A stretch of DNA of 64,000 nucleotides, from contig NC_073306.1 in NCBI RefSeq assembly GCF_027595985.1, positions 192,713,000 to 192,776,999 on the forward strand, given 5' to 3'. Shown in pieces: positions 1 through 9,722 of this stretch (positions are counted from its first letter, which is position 1; each line of letters opens with the position of its first letter). This stretch comes from Sorex araneus (taxonomy: Eukaryota > Chordata > Mammalia > Eulipotyphla > Soricidae). The notes beneath the pieces are model-generated. The model saw only the letters and a program-made list of their open reading frames with translations, was not told the DNA's origin and made no database searches. Made by a program: the position numbers and the translations under genes.

Positions 1-329
1 GGGGCACTATAAGAAAACGTTGTCAACCAAGTATCTTGTTTTGCACTTTTCTTATCCCTAAAATATTTTCACTTGCTTTCTTGCCTGCAGGGACGAGCAA
101 CAGTCGGGTGAGCATGGGTGCGCTCGGGTGAAAAAGGTAAACTTTTTAATTGCACTCCTGCCACTTTCCAGAAAGCGCGGGGGCTTACTGGAGTTTCTGG
201 AGTCCTTCCTACAGCCAGGTCTCCCCCCAAATTTAAAAAGCTGCTTTCAAGAAGGAAAGGGGCCGGCAGGTTGCATCACAACTAAATCACATCACCAGGG
301 AAATCTGGATGGGGGGGTGGGGGGGATGG
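1..329. other. UBA6 intron 1 portion, nothing recognised
   Basis: This stretch lies downstream of the UBA6 exon 1 splice donor on the minus strand and should be intron 1. It is AT-rich up to about base 90 and becomes GC-rich towards the CpG island. I see no exon matching the next UBA6 segment on the minus strand. A plus-strand acceptor-like string (ttgcctgcag, ending at 90) is present but has no convincing exon behind it. Confidence 0.5.
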
Positions 330-997
330 CGCGCACAGAACGGTGGCGAGGGCGTCCATCCCCTGCAGCAGGCCCGGGGCGGCGCTGGGGGTGGGGGAGC
401 CACAGGTTCGCGGCCGTTCTGGGGCCCGCCCCGAGTCACACCCCGTCACCAGCGGCGTCGCCATACTGCATCCTCCGAGAGGTGCACGCACGAGCGGGAC
501 ACACGCCCACTTCCCGACCCAGTTTCTCCACGGGGCGACCGTGCGTCCGTCCGTCCGTCCGTCCCTGCGGGGCCGTAACACCCACCGGCAGGGACGCAGG
601 GCAAGCTGCGCTCCCGTCGCAGACACAGAAACACCCCCCACACCTGGGCCCCTGGGCGCTGCCCTCCGCGACCGACCAGTTTTCCCAGGAGGGTCTCGGC
701 GCGGGGGCGGGGGGAGCGGCACGCACGCCGGGGGCCGGGGGCCGGGGGGGCTCTCCTGGGGTCGGGAAGCGCACACCCGGGCCCGGCTGCCACCCGCTCC
801 GCCAGGGCCGGGGACTCCCCGCCCGCCCGGGCCCGCGCGCACGCGGCCGCCACACCCACCGCGCGCGGCCCGCGCCTCCCGGGCCCCCGCCGGCCGCGCG
901 ACCCCGGCCCGTCCGCCCGCCCGCCCGGCGGAAGCACGCGGCCGCCCGGGCTCCCGCCGGACCCCGCCGCTTCTCCGCACTCGCTTTCGCGCCTCAC

Positions 998-1068
998 CTC
1001 GCGGCCCCCCAGGAAGAGCAAGACGCCTCCGGCCCCGGAGTGGCGGTTACGCGCCGGGATCCCTCCAT
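998..1068 (-). CDS. UBA6: UBA6 first coding exon (ubiquitin-like modifier activating enzyme 6), partial
   Basis: UBA6 is the second ubiquitin E1 of vertebrates. It activates ubiquitin and FAT10 with ATP and passes them to E2s such as USE1 in the cytosol. Only the 23-residue N-terminal piece is here. It starts MEGS and ends in EASCSSWGAA before a strong donor (AG|gtgagg; the exon ends at 998 in phase 2). The human protein has the same first four residues, a near-identical EASCSSWG block and the same exon length as I recall it. Residues 5-13 are divergent (RRVTATPGP), in a region outside the adenylation and catalytic domains. The ATG has a good context (gcc before, g after) and sits in the CpG island. 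Downstream exons continue to the left, outside the window. Gene order with GNRHR supports the call. Confidence 0.85.
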
Positions 1069-1153
1069 GGCAGCCCGGGGATTACGCAGCGGCGGCCGCC
1101 CGCGACGGGGAAGCGGGGGCAGGGGGCGGGGCCACGGCGGGTCAAGGGCCGCC

Positions 1154-1165
1154 GGTGACGTCACC
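1154..1165. promoter_or_regulatory. CRE palindrome with adjacent GC box
   Basis: The 12-base palindrome ggtgacgtcacc contains a perfect full CRE (tgacgtca, 1156-1163), the consensus for CREB/ATF factors. It is followed directly by ggggcggggcc, an Sp/KLF-type GC box. It lies about 90 bp upstream of the UBA6 start codon, a typical position for a functional CRE in a CpG-island promoter. Binding is inferred from the motif alone. Confidence 0.6.
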
Positions 1166-1400
1166 GGGGCGGGGCCGAGGGGCGCGCAGGCGGCCACGCT
1201 TCCCGGCAGCCCCCGGGGCGGCGTGGTTTCCGGTCCGGGTGGGGCCGCTGGGTGGTGGCTGCAGGAGGGCTCAGCTGAGCTCTGGGCCCCGGTGATGTGC
1301 AGGGAAACAGGGCTGCAAAGGGACTCGGTGTGTCTGGTTCCGAGGACGAGCACGTTAGGGTCCCGTTAGCCGCGAAAGGACGGGCTTGCGTCGCGATTGC

Positions 1401-1705
1401 TAGTAACTTTTGCAGCCTCAAGTTTGGGGTCTGGGGGTCTCTCGGCGTGTAGAGCTGTGAGTGGTACCCCAGTTTGGCCCCCTCACTCAGTAGGTGAGGG
1501 AAAGGAACTCCTGCACGTTAAATAACTTGGCCCTACTCTCAGATTTAATACGGGACACGTCTAAAGACCTCTTGGGCATTGACTTCCCTTTCACCTTTCT
1601 TAGAAAAATGCCAAGAATTAATGGGGGACACAAGAACGTTAGGGTATGTCTTACATTCTAACCATGAGTGTTTGTGTGACGTGTAGAATTGTTTTGATTT
1701 GTCAT
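1401..1705. other. UBA6-GNRHR intergenic DNA, nothing recognised
   Basis: This stretch lies upstream of the UBA6 CpG island. I recognise no exon, RNA gene or repeat in it. Confidence 0.4.
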
Positions 1706-1875
1706 GCTGAGGCGGAGAGCTAGTATAGGGAAGGAGCTTGTCTTGTTTGCACTGACTAGCACTCCGTACAATATGCCATACAGCAGCACTCAGTACGGGC
1801 AGGAGTGACAGCTGAGCCCAGAGCCAGGAGTCAGTCCCAAGCACTGTTGAATGTGACTCCCAAACAAACGAAAAT
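1706..1875 (+). mobile_element. Old tRNA-derived SINE
   Basis: A diverged copy with the expected order: a remnant head (agctagtatagggaaggagc), a cattgcact-like body, then cagagccaggagt, gcactgttgaatgtgac and an A-rich end. No target duplication is evident. Confidence 0.55.
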
Positions 1876-2080
1876 GCCATGCACTTTGTCTTTATATCGT
1901 TTTCTGTAATGCAATAGTATTTGTTTTTTTTTTAGCAGAAGAAAGTATTAAGTGTACTCAAGAAGACTAGTATGGTTTAAGGATTTTACATCCTAAAAAA
2001 CTCATGCTCATGTGCAAAGCATATAAATTTGGTAATGATAGAACACTTGATGAACTATTATTGTCAAGACCTGTTTTTTA

Positions 2081-2295
2081 TGCTTAATATATTTTCTTTT
2101 TTTTTTTTTTTTTTTGCTTTTTGGGTCACACCTGGCGATGCACAGGGGTTACTCCTGGCTCTGCACTCAGGAATTACCCCTGGTGGTGCTCAGGGGACCA
2201 TATGGGATGCTGGGATTCGAACCCGGGTTGGCTGCGTGCAAGGCAAACGCCCTACCCGCTGTGCTATCGCTCCAGCCCCTGCTTAATATATTTTC
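2081..2295 (-). mobile_element. SINE type A with target duplication
   Basis: The reverse-complement SINE body is 2097-2279: a T run, then gggtcacacctggcgatg, the B box as ggattcgaacc, and the head ending ctatcgctccagcccc. It is bounded by the 16-bp direct repeat tgcttaatatattttc at 2081-2096 and 2280-2295, so it is an intact, fairly young insertion. Confidence 0.93.
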
Positions 2296-2299
2296 ATTT

Positions 2300-2750
2300 G
2301 GCTGGAGTGATAGCACAGCGGGTAGGGCGTTTGCCTTGCACGAGGTCGACCCGGGTTCGATTCCTCCACCCCACTCGGAAAACCCAGCAAGCTACTGAGA
2401 GTATGCTGCCCGAATGGCAGAGCCTAGAAAGCTACTTGTGTGTATTCAATATGCCAAAAATAGGAACAACCCTTGGGGACTGAAGCGATACCAAAGCCGG
2501 AAGGGCATTTGCCTTGCATGCGGCCAACCCGGGTTCTATTCCCAGCATCCCATATGGTTCCCTGAGCATTACCAGGGGTAATTCCTGAGTGCAGAGCCAG
2601 GAGTAACCCCTGTGCATTGCCGGGTGTGACCCAAAAAGCCAAAAAATAAAAACCAAAAACAAAAATAAGAACAACCCAAGTTTCACAATGGAGACATTAT
2701 TGGTGCCCACTTGAGCAGATCGATGAGCAACAGGATGACAGTGACACTGC
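2300..2750 (+). mobile_element. SINE type B interrupted by a nested type A SINE
   Basis: Head gctggagtgatagcacagcg and B box ggttcgattcc, followed by the type B body (aagctactgagagtatgctg, then tattcaatatgccaaaaa) to about 2472. It resumes at 2678 (tttcacaatggagacatt) and ends in atgacagtgacactgc. It is flanked by tattttcattt at 2289-2299 and 2751-2761. Confidence 0.9.
2473..2660 (+). mobile_element. SINE type A nested in a type B SINE
   Basis: Head ggggactgaagcgatacc with a modified A-box region, an ggttctattcc B box, the type A body, and the end gggtgtgacccaaaaagcc plus an A-rich tail. The 17-bp duplication aaaaataggaacaaccc (2456-2472) recurs at 2661-2677 with one mismatch, splitting the host type B SINE. 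It is therefore younger than its host. Confidence 0.9.
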
Positions 2751-2761
2751 TATTTTCATTT

Positions 2762-3015
2762 ATTTATTTGTTTTTATTGAATCACTGTGAGATACAGTTG
2801 TAGGCTTTCATGTTTGAGTTACAATCGTACAATGATTCAACACCTATCCCTCCACCGGTGCACATTCCCCACCATTAATCTCCCCAGGATACCCCTCCTT
2901 TCCCTCCTTTCCCACCCTCCCTCTGCCTCCATGGCAGACAATTACCCCCCATATTCTCTCTACTTTTGGGCATTATGGCTTGGGCATTTGGGCAGATGCT
3001 GAGAGGTTATCATGT
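2762..3015 (-). mobile_element. L1 3' UTR fragment
   Basis: Reads as the reverse complement of an L1 3' end: a T-rich start, then attgaatcactgtgagatac, tacaatgattcaacac and ccctccaccggtgcacattc. The same block recurs near 20900, 60750 and 61770 and, diverged, near 41010 and 48060. Confidence 0.65.
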
Positions 3016-3204
3016 TTGGTGTGCTGTGTGCTGAAATAGATAAACAACACTTTTTGTTGATAAATCAACACTTTTTGCTTATACTCATGTATTAATATGC
3101 ATGCACTTTGTTATAAACTGCCTTTAAAATTAGGCTGATTATTTTAAACTTGATTTTTAAAAACTTAATTGTAAGAGCTAAATTGAAGGGTTTTTTTTTT
3201 GAAT

Positions 3205-3352
3205 TATTATTATTTGGCTTATGGCTCCACCTGGCAGTGGTGCTAAGGGATAACTCTCTGAGTTGCTTGGGGTCTATGTTCTGTTGGGGGATGGAATCCA
3301 AGATTTTTGCATGAAAAGCTTGCATGAAAGCCCTTTGATCCATTTCCCCCAT
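3205..3352 (-). mobile_element. Old SINE, diverged
   Basis: Resembles a reversed old SINE: a T run, ggctccacctggcagtggtg, gtctatgttctgttggggga, then a degenerate head region. Heavily mutated. Confidence 0.4.
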
Positions 3353-3563
3353 AAACAGGAGATTTAAATCACTTAATTCATAATTAGAAATTGAGCTGAA
3401 CTGTATTTTTTATTTAATTTTCTGTACAATTTCTAGTAAACAGAGAAACTCAAGGAATTGATTCTACATTTGAGATTAAAACAGCTGAAATTATAAATAT
3501 ATTTAAACCGCCAAAAAATATCTGTTTATGACTTCCAAGTAAGTTCTATGACAAGGTCACTTT

Positions 3564-3757
3564 AAGAAAGTTCCTGGGACTGGAGCGGTAGTACAGTAAG
3601 TAGGGCCTACAGACAGCCTTGCATGTAGCTGACCTAAGTTCAATCCCTGGCATCCCATATGATCCCCCAGGCACTGGCAGGAGTAATTCATAAGTGCAGA
3701 AGTAAAACATCGCTGAATGTGACCCCCCCAAAAAAAAACAAATAAAGAAAGTTCCTG
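3564..3757 (+). mobile_element. SINE type A with target duplication
   Basis: The body 3577-3744 begins gactggagcggtagtacagt and ends in an A-rich tail. aagaaagttcctg flanks it at 3564-3576 and 3745-3757. The B box is mutated (agttcaatccc). Confidence 0.88.
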
Positions 3758-3898
3758 ATTTATTTTCACAGATTTATGTTCCCTTGAAGAAAATGTAATA
3801 TCCACTTTACCACACACGTGCAAATTTTTCAAAAAAACTTTGAACTACTGTATATCTGGCTCATAGACAGAAACAGAATGTATGCAGTATTTAATTTA

Positions 3899-4119
3899 CT
3901 GCCATTCACTTATTTTTTATTTTTATTTTTATTTTTTTGCTTTTTGAGTCACACCTGGCAATGCACAGGGGCTACTCCTGGCTCTGCACTCAGGAATTAC
4001 CCCTGGTGGTGCTCAGGGGACCATATGGGATGCTGGGAATCGAACCCGGGTGGGCCTCGTGCAAGGCAAACACCCTACCTGCTGTGCTATAGCTCTAGCC
4101 CCCTGCCATTCACTTATTT
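3899..4119 (-). mobile_element. SINE type A with target duplication
   Basis: The reversed body is 3916-4102 with a TTTTTA-rich tail. It is flanked by the 17-bp repeat ctgccattcacttattt at 3899-3915 and 4103-4119. B box aatcgaacccggg. Confidence 0.93.
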
Positions 4120-4184
4120 AATTTATCTGCTAAATTGAGTTGTGAGAGAAAATAAAATTTTAAGCCAGCTTTAAAAAATTGGGG

Positions 4185-4392
4185 AGAGGAGTTTCCTCCC
4201 AGTGATGCTTGGGGGCCCTAGGCTATTCCTGGTACTATAGATTAGGTGTATGGCCCAGAAGTACTACCAGTACTATGGGTACTGCTAGAAGGATTACCGG
4301 TGCCATACGTGGCAGCTCTTGGGGTAGACATTCAATGGGCCTTCATATGTAAGATATGTGCTTCAGTCCACTGAGTTCTCTCCCCAGTCCCA
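4185..4392 (-). mobile_element. Very old SINE-like sequence
   Basis: Weak match to the reversed SINE pattern: cccagtgatgcttggggg, ggctattcctgg, and a final tctctccccagtccc. Too diverged to be certain. Confidence 0.3.
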
Positions 4393-4636
4393 TAACTAGT
4401 TTCAGATACTAAAAAAAGAACTCAACCAAGATAGAATAGTTAATATCTGATAAAATACAATGAAATCTGCAACAGTTATCCATTCTTATGTAAGCAATCC
4501 TCATCTTTTTATGATTAAAAATGGCAAACATGACTATAATGTCAAATATTAATACTCTCTTAAATGGTATGTCTTTAATTTGAAGCCACATCTGCTTTTT
4601 TTGGCTATGAATTTCGGTGGAAATTCTAATGTGCAC

Positions 4637-4716
4637 TACCAGGGATGTAGTTCACCCGTAGAAATCTTGCCCTGCATGTGTGGAGCTATGGGTTCGATCC
4701 CAGATGCTACAAAAAA
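4637..4716 (+). mobile_element. tRNA-Ala-like SINE remnant
   Basis: ccagggatgtagttcaccc resembles a tRNA-Ala A-box region and gggttcgatccca a B box, followed by an A run. It differs from the main shrew SINE head and suggests an older tRNA-derived family. Confidence 0.5.
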
Positions 4717-4727
4717 AGGCCTAATAT

Positions 4728-4922
4728 AATGGGGGCTACAGAAATAGTATAGCGGGTTGGGCGCCTGACTTGCATATGGCCAGCCTGAGTTTGACCCCAG
4801 CATCATATATGGTTCCCTGTGCAATGCCAGGAGTAATTCCTGAGTGCAGGGCCAAGAGTAATCTCTAAGCATCACCAGGCGTGGCCCTTCATCCCCCAAA
4901 AAGCAAAAAAACAAACAAAAAG
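4728..4922 (+). mobile_element. SINE type A, moderately diverged
   Basis: ggggctacagaaatagtata head, gccagcctgagtttgacccc, then ccaggagtaattcctgag and a (CAAA)-rich tail directly after the tRNA-Ala-like remnant. Confidence 0.85.
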
Positions 4923-5573
4923 ACTAACAAAAAACAAACAATTCTACAACTTTATGTCTTTTTTTGCATTTTAGGTTATGGACCACAGTATTCATATAAT
5001 TATTTCTGAAAAGTTTTTTGTTACATGTTGATCCTTAAGAACATTTCTGAATTTGCAAATGATGATTAAGCAAATTGCAACAGTCCAATTTTAATATTAA
5101 CATGTTTATGCTTTTATGTAAATGAATATATTTGATGTGATAAGCTTCCTTATAAATATATGAAATAGATTAGGAATTATTAACCATATACTTTTTGTAA
5201 TATGGGCTCTTTTGGTAGTTTGGATTATAAGTCTCTCTTATGGTAATGTTATTAATGCTTAAGTGTTATAATTAGGAATTAAAGAAAGTCAACTGCATTA
5301 ATAGCAATAGTTTTGCACATTGACTAAAAATGTTAAAGACCTCACAGTAACATTTTAAATAGCCCTTTAGTTAATGTATCAAAAAATGCCTAGGACCATA
5401 TCTAACCAGATCAGTTGCATGTGTGGGTTAGTATGTATAACATCCTGGCTTATATATACATTAATGAAACAAGTATTTAATATACTTAATGTAGCTTTAG
5501 ACTGTATTATACATGTTTGGCGAAGAAAAGTACATTTTTTAAAAATAAAATTTGAAGATATTTTTTCTGAGTT

Positions 5574-5775
5574 TCTGCTAGAAGTTTTTTTTTTTTCTTT
5601 TTGGGTCACACCCAGCAATGCACAGGGGTCACTCCTGGCTCATGCACTCAGGAATCACCCCTGGCGGTGCTCAGGGGACCATATGGGATTCTGGGATTTG
5701 AACCCGGGTCGGCTGCGTGCAAGGCAAACGCCCTACCCGCTGTGCTATCACTCCAGCCCCTCTGTTAGAAGTTTT
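5574..5775 (-). mobile_element. SINE type A with target duplication
   Basis: The reversed body is 5589-5760. tctgctagaagtttt (5574-5588) and tctgttagaagtttt (5761-5775) form a 15-bp duplication with one mismatch. Confidence 0.93.
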
Positions 5776-5876
5776 ATAGTATGAAAATGCTACTGATACA
5801 TTAACCATGTCTGAAAAATTAAGTATGGAATTCAGTTAAGGAAGCAAGAAGTTCACACTTGCTTTTCCCAACGTAC

Positions 5877-6010
5877 CTTTTTTGTTTTTGGGTCAGACCC
5901 AGTGATTTTCAGGGGTTACTCCTGGTAACTCAGGAATTGCTCCTGGTGGTGCTCAGGGGATCATCTGGGATGCTAGAGATTGAACCCTCTGTACTATCTC
6001 TCTGACCCCC
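5877..6010 (-). mobile_element. Old SINE
   Basis: Reversed pattern: gggtcagacccagtgatt, aactcaggaattgctcctgg, then gattgaaccct and a shortened head ending tctctctgaccccc. Confidence 0.7.
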
Positions 6011-6119
6011 CAAGGCACTTTTAAAATAATCATTTAAAATTATATCCTCAAAAAATTAGAAACCTTTAACGCAAATTCTATTTTGAAAACCTATGTGTGC
6101 TTCTATACTCACAATAACA

Positions 6120-6690
6120 GAGCTACGGAATTAGCTTAGTGCCTAAGTGCCCACTTGATAAAAAAAAATGTGGTAGATATAGATAATTGAGTACTATTCA
6201 GCTATAAAAGAGGATGAAATGTTGCCCTTTGGGTTAACATGGATAGAACTTCAGGAGATTATGCTAAGTGAAACCTTCAGAAGGAGAGGCTGGAAAATTG
6301 GTACTGTGGGTAGGGCACTTGCTTTGCATAGAGTCAGCCCAGGTTTTATCCCTGGCATTCCATATGTTCCCTTGAGCCCACCAGGAGTGGTCCCTGAGTA
6401 CAGAGCCAGAGTAAGCCCTAAGAACTGCTATGAGGAGAAAGATACATATTATAAGATTTCACTTATATGTGAAGTTTAAATAAACAACATAAATAAGACA
6501 ACAGCAAATTTAGATGTGAAGAACATATTATCAATAGTGGGAAAGGGGAGAATGAAACTGGTAGAATGGTGGTGGATGAACATTATACTTTTGGTTGTGA
6601 TCACAAAATCATTTTTGTAAACAGGTTACATGCAGTGTAGCTGAAGCGCAGCATTTTACAAATAAATTTTATTTCAAAAATTATTTTAAA
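6120..6690 (+). mobile_element. L1 ORF2 3' end and 3' UTR, interrupted
   Basis: Resembles the end of L1 ORF2: actattcagctataaaagag, then aacatggatagaacttcagg and, after a SINE, ataagatttcacttatatgt. The 3' end is A-rich. A SINE occupies 6286-6436. Confidence 0.7.
6286..6436 (+). mobile_element. Diverged SINE inside L1
   Basis: gaggctggaaaattggtactg head, gtcagcccaggttttatccc as a decayed B box, ggagtggtccctgagtacag in the body. It splits the L1 3' end. Confidence 0.7.
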
Positions 6691-6999
6691 ATGAGTGCAC
6701 TAGATACTTGCTTACTTACTCTCTGTCTTCTCCTTGCTCGTGACCTAGAAAAGAGCCTCTTCCTCAGATTCACTGTACTCTTTACTCCCCTGCCCACTTT
6801 GCAGGACCTGTAAGTAATACTAAGTTTGTGATTCTACTTTCTTTGTCTGAGTGTATTGAAACTGCCTTCAGTGAAAGAAATCCACCTCCACCCCCCCCAA
6901 CTACAATATTGTTGAGAATACTAGCTGCCAACCATAATACCTTAGTAGGGTGCTTTCAGCTTCTTCATTCTGCATGTAATTACCTCCATATTCTTGTCT

Positions 7000-7148
7000 T
7001 TGGGAGTGGGGGCACACTTGGCTGTGCTCAGGGTTTACTCCTGGCTCTGAGATTAAGAGTCATTCCTGGCAGATGGGAGAAACTATATGGGGTGCCAGGG
7101 ATCGAATGCAGGGTAAGTGCCCTATCCTCTGTATTTATTGCTCTTTCC
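7000..7148 (-). mobile_element. Old SINE
   Basis: Reversed old SINE: gggggcacacttggctgtg, gtttactcctggctctgag, gccagggatcgaatgcaggg, ending in a degenerate head. Confidence 0.65.
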
Positions 7149-7639
7149 TCAATTACCTGCATATTTCTTAATTCAAAATGTCAGTTCCCACTTTCCAACA
7201 CAACGTGTCACTTTTACTTTAAACTCTGCAAGGAAGAATTGTTAATATTTTAGGAATAAGTATGTGATCAAGAGACTCAGAAATACTTTTGTTTATGATA
7301 TTTATATTCCTGTGGTATCTAAGAGAACTATAGAATATTGGTATCAGTGTGTAAACCTTGAAAGTAGGCTTTGAGCATTATAGACTTTAAGTCTTGCCCA
7401 TTTCAACTTCAGACTTGGGACATAATTGATTAATTATATGTATAATTCAGTGAAAAAGATACATGAATTAATGAGTAGAAGGAAAGAGCTCAATAGTAAC
7501 AAAAATAGGACCGATGGAGATAGAATTTTGAACTTGGTATTGAATATGGGGGTGGGGAGAACCATACATACTACTAAATACTATGCATTAAAAAACTGAA
7601 AGTATGGACCAGAGATACTGCTCAAATGACTGGAGCTGC

Positions 7640-7809
7640 TTTTTTTTCCTTTGTGGGTCACACCAGGCAATGCTCAGGGGCTACTCCTGGCATTGCACTC
7701 AAGAATCACTCCTGGCGATGCTCAGGGGACCATGTGGGATGCTGGGAATCAAACCCGGGTCGGCAGTGTGCAAGGCAAATGCCCTACCCGCAGTGCTATC
7801 GCTCCAGCC
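7640..7809 (-). mobile_element. SINE type A, inserted in an older SINE
   Basis: The reversed body runs from the T run to atcgctccagcccctg. The imperfect duplication ctggagctgcttttt / ctggagtgcttttt flanks it. The sequences outside (gaccagagatactgctc before, cccaggtttgatccctgat after) look like an older plus-strand SINE spanning about 7603-7980. Confidence 0.85.
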
Positions 7810-8049
7810 CCTGGAGTGCTTTTTCTTGATTCTTGAGATCCCAGGTTTGATCCCTGATACTTCATGTCTTTGGTGCTCACTGAGTTTTTCAGGAATAGTT
7901 CCTAGACCTTAACACACTGCAGGGGAAGCCCCCAGAAAAAAAATGCAAAAAATAAAAAACCACCAACTCCCCAAAAAACACTTAAAACAGTTATGAGATC
8001 CTTGGAAACTTTGTATTTTATTTCACTTATGTCCCTTATTAATATCACT

Positions 8050-8098
8050 TTTTTCATGCAAGGTAAGCACTCTACCACTGAACTATACCACCAGTCTA
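8050..8098 (-). mobile_element. tRNA-like SINE remnant
   Basis: The reverse complement reads ggtatagttcagtggtagag, an A-box-like string from a tRNA-Ala-type SINE head. Only the head is visible. Confidence 0.4.
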
Positions 8099-8141
8099 AT
8101 ATAATAGTATTTACCTATATTTTTAAAAATAATGTTACACT

Positions 8142-8384
8142 GGGGCTGGAGCGATAGCACAGCAGTTGGGCGTTCGCCTTTCACGTAGCCGACCTGAGTT
8201 CGATTCCTCCGCCCCTCTTGGAGAGCCCGGCAAGCTACCGAGAGTATCGAGCCCACGCGGCAGAGCCTGGCAAGCTACCCGTGCGTATTGGATATGCCAA
8301 AAACAGTAACAATAAGTCTTTCAATGAGAGACATTACTGGTGCCCGCTCGAACAATCGATGAGCAACGGGATGACAATGACAGA
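8142..8384 (+). mobile_element. SINE type B, full length
   Basis: ggggctggagcgatagcaca head, B box agttcgattcc, body ccggcaagctaccgagagta and atatgccaaaaacagtaac, tail gatgacaatgacag. Short imperfect flanks aatgttac / aatgtaac. Confidence 0.92.
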
Positions 8385-8462
8385 CAATGTAACATTTTGG
8401 CAATTTTTCATAGGTCCCCTATATGCATTTATTATTCAGTGAGTGCTATTATCATCATTATT

Positions 8463-8622
8463 ATATTTGGTTTTGAAGCCACGCCTGGTGGTGCTCAGGG
8501 CTTACTTCTGGCTCTGCACTTAGGGATCACTCCTAGCAGGCTCAGGGGACTATACGGGATGCCCGAAATTTGAGCCACAGTCAGCCATATGCCAGACAAT
8601 CTCCCTACCCCTGCAGCCCCGT
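8463..8622 (-). mobile_element. Old SINE
   Basis: Reversed old SINE with gccacgcctggtggtgctc, actcctagcaggctcagggg and ccctacccctgcagcccc. Confidence 0.7.
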
Positions 8623-9477
8623 TCTGTGGGTATTATCAAGTTCCATTTTTTAAAATCCTTTCCTATTATTCATGGACTGGATGAATTAATATGATATTAT
8701 ATGGATATATCACAGTGTGTCTTCTGCACTAAAACTGGTTTTCTGAATTCCTTTTAGTGTCATTTCTATAGTTCTTTACCACAAATTCTGTAAACTGTAT
8801 AGCCTAGAGAAATTTTCTAACCTATCTACAACTCTCATTCTCTAGAGGTATTCTGTAACCTGGAACAGGTAAAGTACAAAATGAAGGAGAACTGTATCTC
8901 TTGACAGGCTGATGGAGTATATGGAGTAAAATACTCCAATTTTCAGTGCTTTGACGACAAAGGGAAAAATTGTATCCATTGGTTCTTTTAACCATAAATT
9001 GAAAAACTGATATTATAGACATGGGGAAATACTATCTGTAATCTGTGTAATATTATGACATAAGATAGAAATTGCTGCTAAGCCCTTTTGAAAAAATACA
9101 AAACAAGACAATATAAGCTAGAAAATAAGACAAAATGAAATTGTAAAATTTTTGAGGTAAAGACCATATTACCCAGGTTTTTTAACCTTGCTCCTTGACA
9201 CCTTTTTGCTAAAGACTATGGTCTTTTTAAATGTCTGTACATTATTATAGAAGGGAAAAGTGATTAAAAAGTCCATATAATGTAATATGGCTCAGAAACA
9301 TAAGATATTTATAAGATCAAGGGAGAAATATTCCATTATAATTGACCCTCTGGCAGTGTGATATCTAAAGAAAAAGGAAAGATAACATTAAATTTTTGAA
9401 TATAACTATGCTGCAAATTTTGTATTTGTGATTCTCAAATAAGAATTTTTTTACAGGAATTTCTATGAAGCCCACAA
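8623..9477. other. GNRHR 3' flank, no clear element
   Basis: AT-rich sequence directly downstream of the GNRHR stop codon on the minus strand; the GNRHR 3' UTR should lie here. I could not fix a polyadenylation site. The nearest minus-strand AATAAA I noticed is about 1 kb past the stop (8428-8433), beyond an older SINE. Confidence 0.4.
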
Positions 9478-9722
9478 TTATAGAGAGAAATAGCCATATA
9501 TAAGTGGATCAAAGCAAGGATTTAAAAAAGCAAAGAGAAAGAAGAAGTGATTTACTGGATCTGATACTTTGTTTACCATTTCAGGATCAAACCAATACCA
9601 AATTCCTAGAACATAGTAAGGAGTCCAACAGACAGTGAAGGAGGTGGCAAACGCAACTGTCATCTTTAGGGTCCTTAGCCGAGCTCTTGGTATGTTGTTC
9701 TTGGATTGATTCAGATGTATTT
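9478..9722 (-). CDS. GNRHR: GNRHR coding exon 3 (TM6, TM7, stop)
   Basis: This exon encodes residues 248-328, from the third intracellular loop to the C terminus. The acceptor is tctctaatag at 9723 onward and the stop codon TAA is at 9478-9480. TM6 holds the FTVCWTPYYVLG core and TM7 holds NPCFDPLIYGY. The usual class A NPxxY is DPLIY here (Asp319 for Asn), a hallmark of the receptor paired with Asn87 in TM2. The protein ends at Leu328 (YFSL) with no cytoplasmic tail, the known peculiarity of mammalian type I GnRH receptors, which slows desensitisation. Coding length is 245 bp, the same as I recall for human. Codon 248 is split A|AA, giving HKIHLNQS where human has HELQLNQS, a small loop difference. 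The exon is intact. Confidence 0.96.

Larger units (their letters stand above)
330..1400. promoter_or_regulatory. UBA6: CpG-island promoter of UBA6
   Basis: This is the only CpG-dense, GC-rich stretch in the window, and it spans the UBA6 first coding exon at 998-1068. It contains many CG dinucleotides, GC boxes of the gggcggggc type near 1124-1136 and 1166-1176, a CCGT short tandem run near 547-566, and long G runs at 703-714 and 729-750. Long open frames on both strands here reflect the scarcity of AT-rich stop codons, not coding. TATA-less CpG islands are usual for housekeeping genes such as UBA6. A divergent plus-strand lncRNA exists at human UBA6, but nothing in the sequence proves one here. 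The transcription start is not visible. Confidence 0.85.

Noticed and set aside
703-750. G-quadruplex-forming G runs as a functional element
   Set aside because: The G runs are real, but they are common in CpG islands and the G-rich strand is the template strand for UBA6; sequence alone does not support a function.
128-1369. Long open frames (up to 413 codons) on both strands of the GC-rich start of the window
   Set aside because: They overlap on both strands and in several frames, have low-complexity Arg/Pro/Gly composition and arise from CpG-island base composition. Only the 71-bp UBA6 exon has protein similarity.
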